From the NCBI GenBank assembly GCA_029204225.1, contig CM055092.1:39689800-39753799 (forward strand): a stretch of DNA of 64,000 bases. Direction: 5' to 3'. The notes under the pieces were generated by a model. It saw only the letters and a list, made by a program, of their open reading frames with translations. It was not told where the DNA came from and did no database searches. The DNA is from Diphasiastrum complanatum (Eukaryota; Streptophyta; Lycopodiopsida; Lycopodiales; Lycopodiaceae). Below are positions 1 to 17,210 of this stretch, one piece after another. Numbering within the stretch: the stretch's first letter is position 1; each line of letters opens with the position of its first letter. The position numbers and the translations under genes were made by a program.

Positions 1-1
1 G

Positions 2-142
2 CGTGAGAATCTACAATCTGAAGATATAAGTATTGTACATTGTTCTACGTTGTTACAAGTTGCTGATATAATTACGAAAGCTTTAAGTAAAGAAAACTTT
101 GAGACTTTTAGAGCCAATCTTGGCTTAGATCTGGTTATGTAA
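2..142 (+). pseudogene. 3' end of a Ty1/copia pol (RNase H C-terminus), cut by the window edge
   Basis: The window opens inside a reading frame that ends with TAA at 140-142. The visible residues include IVHCSTLLQVADIITKAL and a final GLDLVM. The pattern (V)HCST..QVADI.TKAL is the conserved C-terminal tail of Copia RNase H, which removes the RNA strand during reverse transcription. The rest of the element lies upstream of base 1, so its integrity is unknown. A purine-rich tract near 222-230 follows the stop and may be its polypurine tract. The family assignment is firm; autonomy cannot be judged. Confidence 0.8.
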
Positions 143-230
143 AAAGCCTTTACTTGTAATACTATCATGGAGGTATGTTCCATGAATAGAGTAAACTCTA
201 AAATAAAGAGAGACGTTGATCATTGAGGGA

Positions 231-520
231 GAGAGTTAAAATAGCAATGATCGACTTATACAGTGCTTTCTTATTTCGACGGCACCATGTGTGCTTAGTT
301 CTAGAATTGTCGGGCCGTCTTTCTTTTACGAGCCCTTTAAGTGCTTTTAAGCAACTTTATCTTTGTACTTACTGATCAGTTGAATATACAGTTTGAGGTG
401 AGCTATTCTGTTGTCTTGTCTTGTTGCTGCACTTGATGTTGTGTTGTGGTGATTGTTCCGGTCGGGTGTTTTAAACTGTGTTTCTTAACTCGCTCATCAC
501 TCAAGGAAGAAGAAAAGGCA
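231..520 (+). mobile_element. Probable 3' LTR or downstream remnant of the window-edge Copia
   Basis: After the pol stop there is a purine tract (GAGGGAGAG) and then AGTTAAAATAGCAATGATC. This resembles the polypurine tract and LTR start of the element at 30470-42248, where the tract is followed by AGTTAGAATT. I infer that the LTR starts near 231. The far end is not clear, because the next recognisable element begins at 521. No coding sequence is seen. Confidence 0.3.
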
Positions 521-990
521 CGTCAAAGCAGATCCCATAAGTATTCCAAGTGATTGGAATGAGGGGTACTTAAGCAGTTACGGGTCCTTAGTCCCTCGTC
601 CTCTAGCGCCAGCCCTTTTGAGCACTGAGGGCATGTGGATACGGGTGGCTAGGCGGTTGGGGGTGGGATCCCAACACGTGGCCCCCACGTGGCCAGTGGG
701 CCAGGTTTTGTAACATGGTATCAGAGCCCGATTTACCCCTGTGCTTGCTTGAGGGGGAGTGTTGACGGATAAGGCAAGCCATGCACAGGGCTCACGCCTG
801 CCTGCGTGAAGGCGCTTGAGAGTGCAAGACGTCAAAGCAGATCCCATAAGTATTCGAAGTGATTGGAATGAGGGGTTCTTAAGCAGTTACGGGTCCTTAG
901 TCCCTTGTCCTCTGGCGTCAGCCCTTTTGGGCACTGAGGGCATGTGGACGCGGGTGGCTAGGCGGTTGGGGGGTGGGATCCCAACACGTG
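521..990 (+). mobile_element. Very compact LTR element (TRIM-like) with a 44-bp internal region
   Basis: Two direct repeats, 521-680 and 830-990, are nearly identical. The left copy runs on to a CA end at 715 and is followed at once by TGGTATCAGAGC (716-727), a perfect plant initiator-Met tRNA primer-binding site. A purine tract, GAGGGGGAG (751-759), comes next, and a TG start (TGTTGACGG) opens the right LTR at 760. The whole internal domain is therefore 716-759. The left LTR lacks about 70 bp of its 5' end and the right LTR lacks about 35 bp of its 3' end, so target duplications cannot be seen. It has no coding capacity and would depend on other elements' proteins. Confidence 0.65.
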
Positions 991-1480
991 TTAGGTCAAT
1001 GCACTCAAAGAATTGCTGCAATGATCACACCAACACCATACATGATTGAAAGAGACAATTGAAGAGCACATAGATCTAAAATTGACCTATTGTTAGGAGG
1101 TTGTACAATAACTAAATCATTAATAAAGCATCCATCGATGGTATCCAAAACTAGCTACTCTAGCAATGTTCGCAAGTGCAAAGATGAGAGCCAAATCAAT
1201 ATAGAAATAACATAGATCTCCTATAGAGCAATGGATCCACACATTTCGATCTATTTATAGACATGAGAGATGACTCTCTCTCCTCTCTCTAGAGTCATAT
1301 AGTCTAAAATAGCAACTATGAACCCTACACTAACAATATTGGTCCATATGGCCAAATTTAACTCAAATAAAGGCTATTTTGTGGGACTTAAAAGTGTGAA
1401 AATTTTGGTGAACATGTACAAGTTTGGCCTCTATTCAAAAAGTAGACAAGCAAATTAGTTGACAATTTTTCATAGCCCCA
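991..1480. repeat. AT-rich LTR-like remnant
   Basis: There is no gene here. The run of CT-rich sequence near 1270-1300, the phrase TTGGCCTC near 1428 and the following TTAGTTGACAATTTTTCA resemble, in order and spacing, the LTRs of the Copia family at 9512 and 34349, read on the minus strand. This is a reading by eye and could be a coincidence of AT-rich sequence. Confidence 0.25.
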
Positions 1481-2554
1481 AACTCTCATTATCATAATTC
1501 ATATCACGGACAAGCCCTCTAACCTTATGGGACATGGATATGAGGTTAGTCCATTTGTGTAACACAATTGTCGTGGTGAATCGGCCATGTCAGGTCTTTC
1601 TCATAAGGGTGTAATACTATAATTATTAGCATGAATTGTTGTATGAGCTCATCTTAGATCAATTCTAAGAAAATTGACTCGCTTTGAGTGTTGCCTTTTT
1701 ATTTGATATTGCATTACATTTGAATTTTGTATGTGTGAATCAAGGCTTTACAACCAATAAAAATGCAAAAATAGAGTAATTCAGCTTTGATCTCACTCTA
1801 GACATGACATCTTTTTGTCATGAATACGAGGTTCTGATTACAGGTGAACGAGTCTTGTTATTTAGCATCCTGAATAGCAAGCTTCTAGAATGGAAAAGTA
1901 ACAGTGTTATTAGATTGTAGTAAACTAGCAATCTTAAGAATTTCACTATTGCATGATGGTGAAAACAATCAATATGAGTCGTTGCGTCGATCAACTGAAT
2001 CAGATGATCATTGCACATGAACAACAAAATACTATGATAGTCTTAAGATGCATTGCAATAATACTTCTATAAATTAAGAAATGCACAAGCATGAATTGTT
2101 CACAGACTACATGCTCACTTCTTGTGGACAGAATGCCTAATATGGGAATTGCGAGAAATATTGGCCTACCTTGATGAACTAACAAAATCTACAAGGTTTT
2201 TTCAAGGACATGCATTTACAAGAACATGAATGTTTCAGAAAAATTCACCATTTAACAAAAGGTCCCATCGTTATGTTCAAACCCACAGCCCTGACCTTAT
2301 AATTTTTGTGACGATCTCAGCTGACATCTCTGCGATCTACCTCAAGGTTGTTCAGTACTGCTTAGTAGCCTCTGATTGTGACACAGCCATCAAAAGCGAA
2401 CTCTTATATTTATCCTGAAAAGTTCTACATATGTAAGTATATACGAGATTCAAGAACTGAATGTCTGTACACTATGGACTCGATCTACCTCGGAACAAAT
2501 GTCAGCATTCGATGATCAAAGTTGAACCCCAGCTGGATCGCATTCTGATGCCAT
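1481..2554. other. Intergenic DNA and downstream flank of the hexokinase gene
   Basis: No supported coding sequence. The part next to 2554 must hold the hexokinase 3' UTR and polyadenylation region on the minus strand, but I cannot place the cleavage site. Confidence 0.5.
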
Positions 2555-8216
<5,662 letters not shown>

Positions 8217-9040
8217 TCTGCAAATCCAAGGGCCAGAGTCATTGAGCAAATTATTTGTTCCTCAGAGCATATAGAACAAAATATCACCTGGAAGACAGTA
8301 CTACAGCATGTGCTTGCCAGTCATGGTATACAACCCAATTCGCTGGTCAATTCATAACGGCATCATGATACAGAAGCAACATTCATCTACCCAAAAGTTT
8401 CTCAACAAGGATAAACTCTTATTTTCTGCAAAATAAGAAACGAAACATCGCCCAATCGCGATTTTTTCAAGAGGAGATACGAATTCGTGCAGCTTGCCCA
8501 GAGGATCAGAAAAGCAAGCCTGAATGCTAAATTTAATGAAAGGATTAATTGAAGGCAAGCGATGTAGCGACAGGAGGAAGAAGATGATGATGGATAAGAA
8601 GAAGAAGGTAGAAAGGCGGGCGTGGCTGCCATGCAATCCGATCGTCTTTTACTGTTTCTTCTCTGCATGTATTAGCAGCCCCATAAACCACATTAGTCAC
8701 CTGTAAACAACACTAATTAGCTCAGATTAAACGGATTACACGAACCCCCCAAGTTCTAACGGAAGTCACTTCTTGATCGAGATCTGTAGGTCGCCAAATT
8801 GGGGAAAAAAACCAAAGGCATATAATTTGGTGGCAATATAAGGGGAATTCAGGTTTTTTTATAGGAAGAACTTTGAGGGAGTTTTTGGCCAATTTCTTTT
8901 TTTGGTCTTTAAGGATTTCCATACCACAAGGCTTACTCGCATTGCACAGCCCATTTGTGCATCACCCAATACAAAAACAGCCAAATGAAATGGCAAACCT
9001 TGGAAACAAGTGTCGTTGTAGTTGCTCGGGAATAGAGTGG
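8217..9040 (-). promoter_or_regulatory. Hexokinase upstream region with a pyrimidine-rich leader
   Basis: There is no gene in this stretch. On the transcribed (minus) strand, 8625-8560 is strongly pyrimidine-rich (CTTCTTCTT-type), a common feature of plant 5' leaders and core promoters. I see no decisive TATA box or transcription start. The poorly supported frames in this stretch look like by-products of the composition. Confidence 0.35.
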
Positions 9041-9610
9041 AGGCGGACAACTTGCATGATTGGGTGGCAAGACTGACCAAATTAGCTTCTTAGGCCTAGT
9101 GCTAGTGCTAGTGGAATAGAGTGAGCTTCGAATTCTCCTCCATGTTTTTGGACCATAGGCATGTCGAGGTGCTAGTAATTTGTGTGCCTGCGTGCTCCAA
9201 CTTCGTGTACTCTAGTGATGGGAGAATTTATGGTGCAATCATACATTTTTGCCCCTATTGCTACAATAGGGAGATTATTGCTATGGGGGGACAAGAATTG
9301 ATTGCATGTTGATGCTTTGTGGAGATAGAGTGATCAAAGCATCGCTAGAACTTCAACAAACATGACCTCATCTACTTATCTACTTGCCAAAAATAGTAAA
9401 ACCACTATTTAGGCCTTTATTGACAAATATGAAACTATCTCTAACTTGAGATTTTATTTTGGCCTCCAAAAATACCAAATAAAAGAACCAAACTAGTTGA
9501 TAAATTTTCACACTCCCTCTTCAACTAGTTTTAGTATAGATTTAGATAGAACTCCAAGTGACGTTCTATGCTTCATAAACAAGTCCTTTCCCAATGCTTT
9601 GGTGAAGATA

Positions 9611-10114
9611 TTAGCCACACACTCCCGTAAAGAAACATGTTGAAGCTCCACCTCCTTTGCCATGACTTGTTCTCACAAAATGATAAGCCACTTCGATATG
9701 CTTACTGCTTGCATGAAAAATAGGATTGGTTGTCAATATTTGGGCTGAAAGGTTATCACAAAAGATGATTGGAATTTCTGAAAAATCCAACAATTAGTGA
9801 AAATCCATTATTATTCTTTTGATCCATGGAATCTCCTTTGTACAAGATGTAAGAGCTTTGTACTCGGCCTCACTAGATGACAATGAGATAGTAGCTTGTT
9901 TTTTTGACATCCAAAAGATAGCTTCATCACCTATAAAGATATCATGTGCACTTATGGACTTCCTATCCATTTGATCTCCAGCAAAGTCTGAATCTGAAAA
10001 TCCAAACAAGTTAGGTGATGATCCTCCATAAACAATGCCAAAATCACTAGTTCCCAAGATGTATCTCAATACCCTCTTGCCTAGCTTCCAATGCTCCACA
10101 CTTGGATCATGCAT
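9611..10114 (-). pseudogene. Copia A RNase H domain, two frames
   Basis: The segment from 10114 to 9794 carries LRYILGTSDFGIVY, then GFSDSDFAGD (active-site Asp region), WMSKKQATISLSSSEAEY (catalytic Glu region). The frame at 9793-9611 continues with FCDNLSAQILTTNP, HASSKHIEVAYHFVR. The order is that of a Copia RNase H. A frameshift divides it at about 9793. Confidence 0.85.
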
Positions 10115-10194
10115 GAATTGGCTTAGCCTACCAACACAATAGCTTAGATCAGGTCTTGTGATGGTTAGATATATGAGTTAACCAACCAGCTTCC

Positions 10195-11223
10195 TTAGAG
10201 AGTAATGTCCTCGAAAGATCTTTCATTGCCTCTTATAGTGAGTTTTACATTTGACTCCATTGGTGTATCACAAGACTTTGCATCCACCATATGAAATCTT
10301 TTTAGAATAGATTGAGCATACTTCTCTTGACAAATGAAAGTAAATTGAGAAGTTCTAAATACCTCTATTCCCAAGATATAATGTAAAATACCAAGATCAT
10401 GCACATCAAACTCATTTTTTAGTGCCATCTTGATATCATCTATCTTGGTTCTATAGTAAAGTGAATGATCATACTCACTCATCTTGAAATTTTGAGAAAG
10501 AAGAAAAGTGTTAAGCTTAGCATACCAACTCCTTGGTGCTTGCTTAAAACCATACAAACTCTTTTGTAGAAAACAAACATGATTTCGCTTGCCATGTGAA
10601 ATGTAGCCCTCGGGTTGCTCCATAAACGCCTCTTCCTCACGATCACCATACAAGATTGCATTTGTGATATCCAATTGCCATAGATCCCATCCAAAAAGTG
10701 TAGCAAGTGAAATAATGAATCTAATGCTCACCATCTTTGCCATGGGTGCAAAGGTCTCATCATAGTCAATTCCATAATCTTGTGCATATCCTTTTGCCAC
10801 CAACCTTGCTTTGTACTTGTTGATTGATCCATCTTTGTTTGTCTTCACTTTGAAGATCCACTTGCATCCAATAGCCTCCCTGTCCTTTGGAAGTTGCACC
10901 AATCTCCATGTTTCATTCTTCATAAAAGCTTGATACTCAAGATCCATTGCTTGGATCCACCCCTCTTTTTGTCTTGCTTTTCCATCCAATATAGCACTCG
11001 GCCACCTATTGCATAGAAAATTAGCACACAACAAAGCTTGATTCCAAAATGGTTTTGGAAGATTTGTGCCTAACCTCATGGCTTTAGCTCCTTCACATAA
11101 GGTTCTATTCTTCCTCCACTCCATTTTATTGTGGTGTCCTTGTACTTGTGTACTCCCTCTTGATCCCATGCTCATCACGAAAAGCCTTGAACTTGGTAGA
11201 AATCTACTCACCACCATTGTCAC
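10195..11223 (-). pseudogene. Copia A integrase tail fused to RT, catalytic YVDD missing
   Basis: This is an open frame of 342 codons. Residues 35-82 are the integrase C-terminal part (ERKNRT-like, PKPFWNQALLCANFL). The frame then goes straight to the RT start (GWIQAMDLEYQAF), so the integrase-RT linker is deleted. RT motifs follow: GCKWIFKVK (119-127), YKARLVAKGYAQDYGIDY (137-154) and SLYGFKQAPRSWY (222-234). After YDHSLYYRTK (251-260) the frame jumps to IDDIKMALKN, where the family normally has about 15-20 residues including the catalytic YVDD. The frame is open, but the RT cannot be active. Confidence 0.85.
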
Positions 11224-11718
11224 TCCTCAAAAACTTGATCTTGGTACAAAATTGGACCTCCCTTGCAATCTTGAACTTGACAAAGACAAAAAAGAACCTC
11301 ATATTTACTTTCTAGTAGATAGACCCAACAAAATCTACTAAATTCATCAATGAAAATCACATACATTTTAGCACCTCCATTGCTAATTGTAGTAACACCA
11401 TGAATATCCAAATGCACAACTTAAAAAGGCTTTGTAGATCTTTATAAGGTAACCTATGTGACATAGATAAAGCACATTGCTCACAAACATGATTCAAGCT
11501 TGTAAGAGATTTAAGAAGACCAAAAACAGCTTCCCTTTTGCCATCACCTCCAATGATTTGTAGTTGAGATGTCCCAACCTCTTGTTCCATACCTCTTGCA
11601 TTGACACTTGCTCTTTTGCCATGCATCCAACTTGGTTAGGAAGAACAAAAGCATCAAGTTTGAACAATTTACCTGGCCTCTTCCCTTTTGTAATCAATTC
11701 ATCCTCTTTCTTGATCAA
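11030..11718 (-). pseudogene. Copia A pre-integrase and integrase core, frameshifted
   Basis: The pieces are VWNKRLGHLNYKSL (GAG-pre-integrase motif, about 11600), HLDIHGV with the first catalytic Asp, then FIDEFSRFCWVYLLE (about 11340), and further on WRKNRTL, the remnant of the VERKNRT motif that carries the catalytic Glu. The pieces lie in different frames. In life this enzyme inserts the cDNA into the genome; here it is broken. Confidence 0.75.
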
Positions 11719-12218
11719 ACAAGCATCACCAACACTCCACTTTGAATCTCTTGTCCAAGCATTTGACTCACACTAAGAAGATTTTTGAGAGCAGATGGAA
11801 TGAACAAAACATCCTTCAAATTGATATTCATATTAGTAGAGAAGGAAATAGGAATTGTGCTAATCCCTTTTATTGCACACTCACCATTATTGGCCGTGTA
11901 GATAACCTTCTTGTCACCTTCAAAAGACATCAAGAATGAATAATACTCCTCATGAAATGTCATATGTGATGTAGCTCCACTATCGATTTACCAAGGATCA
12001 ATGTCTGCATGATTAACCAACAAGCATGACATAATATTTGCCCTCTTGTCATACCTCAATTGATCTTGTTGTGCCAAAGGTCTCTCCTCCACACCTAGAA
12101 CAATATCCATCAACTCATTCATCGCTAGCAAGGATTCAATCCTTACCCTTCAAGTAGAATAGTTGATTGAGGTAAGCATATCATTGCCTTCCAACATGAA
12201 GCCACTTGAGGTTGCCAT
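11715..12218 (-). pseudogene. Copia A gag-protease with a large internal gag deletion
   Basis: Translation from 12218 starts MATSSGFMLEGND and continues to a LRYDKRA motif. It then jumps to a short stretch ending at an in-frame stop just before IDSGATSHMT, the aspartic protease active site (D-S-G). In the sister element at 34998-38240 about 240 residues separate these points, including the zinc knuckle. Most of gag is therefore deleted. From 11963 the frame runs through the post-protease segment (KNLLSVSQM). Confidence 0.8.
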
Positions 12219-12259
12219 GTCGCAATGATTTGATCTTCTCTTTGAACCTATTCTAATGC

Positions 12260-15200
12260 CCTTAGCACTCCCTTGGAAATCAACAAATGAAACTCAAGAA
12301 AAAATCACAAAGATATATGCAAAATATTGAATCAAGCAAAATCTACATGCTAAAGCTAGAATCTAGATATCTCATCTAATAGAATGTACCATCCACAATC
12401 ACGAGCAATTTTTGTCTCCATGTTCCAGTAAGTGGTTTCAAAAATCAGCCATCCACAAGTGAATTGACCTAAAATGGTGATTGGACCACAAAGATCCACT
12501 TTCTATACTTGAAAATACAAGATTTGATCTACCAACACCTCCAAATCCATATAAAATTTATGGCGCCCTCAAATCCACCTCTAAATTTGGCATAAACACC
12601 AACTTTGTTTAAGAGATGATGTGGTGGGTATGGTGTTAGAAGTAGATGTGGAGGTGGTTGAATAATCAAATGGAAAAAATGAAGGCTGGTAAGATGAAAA
12701 TGGTTCAGAAAAATAAGAATACGAGTGGGGCCACTGAGTATATATGGAGGAGTCCATGACAGGTTTGTGGAGAGAGCCAGTTGTGAAACCTTGATATGCG
12801 GCATGCCAAAACCAATACCTCGTTGGTTGATGGATCGGCTTTGTTCAGATGCTCCAGCATCATTGTTATAGTCGTCCTTTTTCTACACTAATATGCCTGC
12901 ATCGAGTCTACAGGACGTATTCCAAATGAGGTCCATCTGTTGTTTAGACTGGAGGAGTTCCTCTTGGATCTTGTCAATGCTTTCTTTGAGTATTGACAGC
13001 TTCTTGTTGTTTTCTTCCTCTGAAATTTAATGGTTCCTCTTCAAGGCTTCGTATTTCTAGATTAAGGAGACATATTTCTCCATTTTTATTGCTGCTCGTG
13101 AAGATCGAACTGGTACATTTATATTTTTTGGCCTAATTGGTTGCTTTTTTAGTGTTGTCATCACGTCAGTTAGTCTCTTATTTTTCTGAGTTAGGAGATC
13201 TAACCAGCACTCAAACTAGTCTTGCACCTCTTGGAGGGACTAGAGCAGATTTGAAAACTGGTTCTGCTCTTCCAGTCTCTTGGCACTTTCATTCTGTAAT
13301 TCTTCCATAATTGTCAGCAACTCTATGCCTCTTAATTGCAGGTCATGCTTTGCTGTTCTGAGCTCGTTTGTCTGTTGTGCTAGCTGGTCCACCAACCAAT
13401 GAAGGTGGTATGAGGTCTCGACATGCCACTTCAAGGACTCCTTGGATTTTTCGGGCAAGTTGTCATAGGCTGGAAGGGTGGGGAACTCAATAGGGAAACA
13501 ATGATAAGTAGGGAAAGAAAACTAAGAAACTGTGGAATGAGTCGGTAGTGGAATAGTTAGTTGAGTAGTTACAACAGTATTAATGGAGGTGGTAGGAATG
13601 GTAGCAACAGAGGTAAGAGAGATGGTGACGGGTGTGGTATCAACAATGGTGGTGGTGGTGACAAGTGTGGTATCAACAATGGTGGTCGTGGTGGTGGAAG
13701 TGGAGGTGTGATGTGATTGGTGCAACTACCTCTGGAACTGTCTCCACCTCCTCTTCTACAAGATCGACTTCATCGAAGTATTCAAGAGCGTCTACATCGA
13801 TGAAGCTATCTTGCTTTAGAGCAGGGGGGGTCTTTAACTTTCTCTTCATCCCTTGGGCTTTCTTGTATGTCCACGATCATTTGTGTTGCTTGATCTTCTG
13901 CCTTTGTTTCTTGTTCATTAGTTGCACTTGTCTAATCTGCTTTTTTGTCATGAGTGAGATCAGCTGCAATTATGTCCTATGTGCGTGTAACTGCTGGCAG
14001 CTCTCTTTCTCCCTTTCTGAAACTATTGTCTATTTGTAGACGCATCTCCTACCTCTACTTCTCTATTAGCGCCTATTCTTTCTCTATTAGCAGCTAATCT
14101 GTCTTTGTTTGTTGTGATTCTACTTGACATAGATTCTACTAAACAACATGTCTGTCTGGTAACGGGTCTGATATGGCTTCTAGCGGTTGTCTTTGTATAT
14201 TATAATGGTAGTGTGTCCCGCCTGTCAATGGCACACTTACGACCTAATTCGATCCTTGATTGACAGTGGATGCTCATCTTGGATATAGGCTCTGTCAAAA
14301 ATTCGATTTCCTACATTCTACAGACTGTTTCAGTTCATTCATTATTCTTACAAACTGCAGATTATTGCTAAACTAATCTAAGTAAGAGTAGGGAATTAAA
14401 CTAAGCCTACTCCTACTGAAATCACATAATCAACATAACCTCTTTTAACTAAAATCATAGAACCTACAAAGTGCTTCTTACAACTGTCACTCAACAGTTG
14501 TAAGAAGAACTCCTCAGGGAGCCAGAAACTAGGAAACATTGAAAATTAGTGGAATGGTAGATAAATCTCCAAGTCGTACACATCTACCTGATGCTAACAC
14601 AAGTGGGAATCCTACAAAGTGCTTCTTACAACTGTCACTCAACAGTTCTAAGAAGAACTCCTCAAGGAGCCGATAACTAGAAGGCATCTGAACTGAGTAG
14701 AATGATGGATTAGCCTCCAAGCCCTGTACATCTATCTGATACTAATCCCAAACCAATCCTTAAGAGAGAATTAACAGCAACAAACACATTCATACATCAC
14801 TACCCAAACTATACGCATAAAGATGGAACATGGAAGGAAATGCAAGTAGTAGAATCTTCAATTAACAAAGCAACAGCATTTCAATACATTACACATGCTA
14901 TGAAACTCGTGGTGGAGGCCTCTATCTATACCCACGAGTTGGTGAACCCAATTGTAACATAATTTGGATTCTACACGAGGGGGATGTTTCCAAAACTGGT
15001 TTTCGTACTAGTAGGTATGTCCATTACGAAATTTTAGTTTTACCCTTTCTTACAACAGAGTCAACTCCAATCTATAAGGATTTGAGTTCCACCTCTTACT
15101 TGATAATAGGTGGTCTCTTTATTAAAAACATAACTCAAGTTGAGATAGTCTAAATTGCCAGCTCCACATGGCTTTCCATCTTTCGGGAACTACCATGGCG

Positions 15201-17138
15201 CTCACAGAATATTCATTTAGCGTATCACTAGTAATCCTTGTGCTCTCATACTTGGCTCTCAACTTCATCTCTACTAAAAGCCCTTTTCGGGTGATGAGGC
15301 ACTACATTGACACCTCATAGGCATGGCATCAACTAGCATTATCCTCCGCCTATAGTGTTGCAGGTCCCACTGCAATGCCTCAGTTTTGACGCTTGATTTT
15401 TGGAAAGGCATGGATCAACATTTGCTTGCGTAAAACCAAGAACTTATTTGTCGATATCGTCGAGCTTCTCGGCAACAACTTTAACATTTGCAAAGGCTTC
15501 TCAAGGTAGCCCTACGTAATTGAGTGTCTCTCATTTGTCTTTCTCAACTTTCTTTTTGTCAAGAGACTTCTTGTAGCCTATCTCCTTTCTGATGGCTTTG
15601 AATGTGATGAATCTCGTTTTTATGCCCAACGGAATAGGTCCCAGATAAGGCCTTACCACTGGTATAAGCTTGTATGTATACTAGCTCTCGATTATCTGAA
15701 CATATTGCCCTTTGGAAAATTGCCTTTGGATCTTTTCCTTGGATTTCTCGGACAATTTTCTTGTAAGTCTTGCCAAATATTCATCAATTGCCTTGGCACT
15801 CTTTGTATTCTCCTTTTTGCTTCTGGGTGTTTCCTCGGTAATTCTTCCAGTCGAAGTCCCGGCCTCATCGACACTCTTGTCTCAACGAAAAGAGTAGAAC
15901 CTTCAGTTGGTAGATTGGACAAACCTTGGGTATCAGTCTTCAAGGAGGTTATGAAATTGGTGGTAGGAACAAATTGGAACGGATAGGTTGATGATGGTAG
16001 GGAAACATGATGAGGGGTTTGGTGGAAGATGAAGGGACTGACAATATTACAATTGCAGCTTCAAATCTTCGTAGTGTCGAGCTTTGATCACCAATTACTT
16101 GGTATGGAGCTCATTTTGTCCTGCAGGTCCACTATCGTCTTCATCTTTTCCTTCGATCCGTTATTTGTTGAGACTCGGCCAAGATCTTGTCTTGCTTCTT
16201 GATCTTTTCTTTTGTATTGGCCTTTTCAGTTGGATCTCTTTAGCTCCTTCTTTTTATTTTTTTATTATCTTTTCTTGCAGCTTCACCTGCTTTCTTAAAT
16301 ATTCTTTCTAGCTGACCAACCAATGTAGGTGGTAGTTGGTCTCTGCAAGACACTGTAATGACCTTTTAGCTGTCTCAATAAGACTACCAGGGTCTAGAAA
16401 GAGATGAATGGTGAGATGGTGGAATAACAGAAAAATGTAAGGTAAAGTGGTGGTGGTACTCTGATGATGGAAGTTGCGGTAGATGGTGTGGATGATTGTG
16501 ATACCACATATTTGTGTACTTATTCAAAAATGGCAATTTATACTTAGGAATGAGGATATGTGCTGGACAACTATATATTTTGAAGATGCCTACACCATTT
16601 TTTTTAGTATAATTATTAAGGAACTACCTTTTACTTAAAGTCATGACCTCCTGAAATGAAACGACACTTGGATACGAAGCGACTGAATTCAAATCGTCAC
16701 AATGAACCATCAACTATATAATGACTTTAGTTGTTGAGGACTTCTACCTAAAACACATTAGTTCAAGAGTAAGATTAACATTTTGTCTGTTCGTACACGC
16801 CTGCATCGAACATATCACATATCCTTGCGGACAACTTAATCAGTCAAAGTGCAATTCCCTTTGAGCTACTCTGATAACATTTCATTTGTAGAATGCTTTA
16901 CATTCAGTTTGATAGAGGAAGGCTATTATTTAGCACTCATTAACACCTTTTCTAAAAGTGGTACTGGCTGCTTACAAAATGTCTGATGACAACCAGATTC
17001 TCATTCAAACCAATTTCATTCGAAATAAGTCAATAATGTATCAACTTAACAACTTTTAGGAGCTATATTCTTGGGGAACGATCTAAATACTACATAAATA
17101 TAGCAATTTTGTGTTGGTATATTGCGACATATACCAGT
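12260..17138. other. Degenerate repeat-derived region without a supported gene
   Basis: No intact gene. Two diverged copies of one coding-like segment occur on the minus strand, near 13458-13240 and 16400-16250. Both carry a trace of ET.YHLHWLV.QL followed by charged, coiled-coil-like sequence; the second is broken by frameshifts. A Thr/Val-rich segment (13725-13522) includes a GTGGTATCAACAATGG repeat near 13630-13690. The protein family is unknown to me; gag-side sequence of a gypsy-type element is one possibility. The stretch 16400-17138 holds nothing recognisable except an LTR-like AT-rich run leading to the gypsy primer site. Confidence 0.4.
14463..14758. repeat. 148-bp tandem duplication, each copy with a hairpin
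   Basis: The first copy starts at 14463 (CCTACAAAGTGCTTCTTAC...) and the second at 14611; the period is 148 bp with moderate divergence. Each copy holds an inverted repeat. In the first, CTTCTTACAACTG (14474-14486) pairs perfectly with CAGTTGTAAGAAG (14495-14507) across an 8-nt loop. In the second (14622-14634 with 14643-14655) one arm has a single mismatch. Confidence 0.85.
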
Positions 17139-17210
17139 TTTTGGCACCGTTGCTGGGGATAGCCAAACAAAGTTGATGTAAACTGACGTTTCCATCTCCA
17201 TCCCTACTGC

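Larger units (their letters stand above)
9300..12260 (-). mobile_element. Decayed Ty1/copia element (called Copia A here)
   Basis: Minus-strand order is gag start (12218), protease (about 11985), integrase (about 11640-11050), RT (about 10960-10195) and RNase H (10114-9611). A purine tract (GAAGAGGGAG) at about 9522-9513 is followed by an LTR that starts TGTGAAAATT at 9512. The same tract and start are used by the element at 34349, so the two are one family. The 5' LTR and primer-binding site are not recognisable on the right, and the outer end of the 3' LTR (somewhere below 9400) is unclear. Frameshifts and deletions make it inactive. Confidence 0.85.

Noticed and set aside
8352-8668. Frames upstream of hexokinase with Ser runs
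   Set aside because: Low-complexity pyrimidine-rich leader sequence; no homology recognised.
12529-12804. Pro/His/Leu-rich frame
   Set aside because: Composition-driven; lies in the non-coding flank of Copia A.
13522-14039. Thr/Val-rich frame and its antisense partner
   Set aside because: The Thr-Ile-Val run follows a short DNA repeat (GTGGTATCAACAATGG); not supported as a gene.
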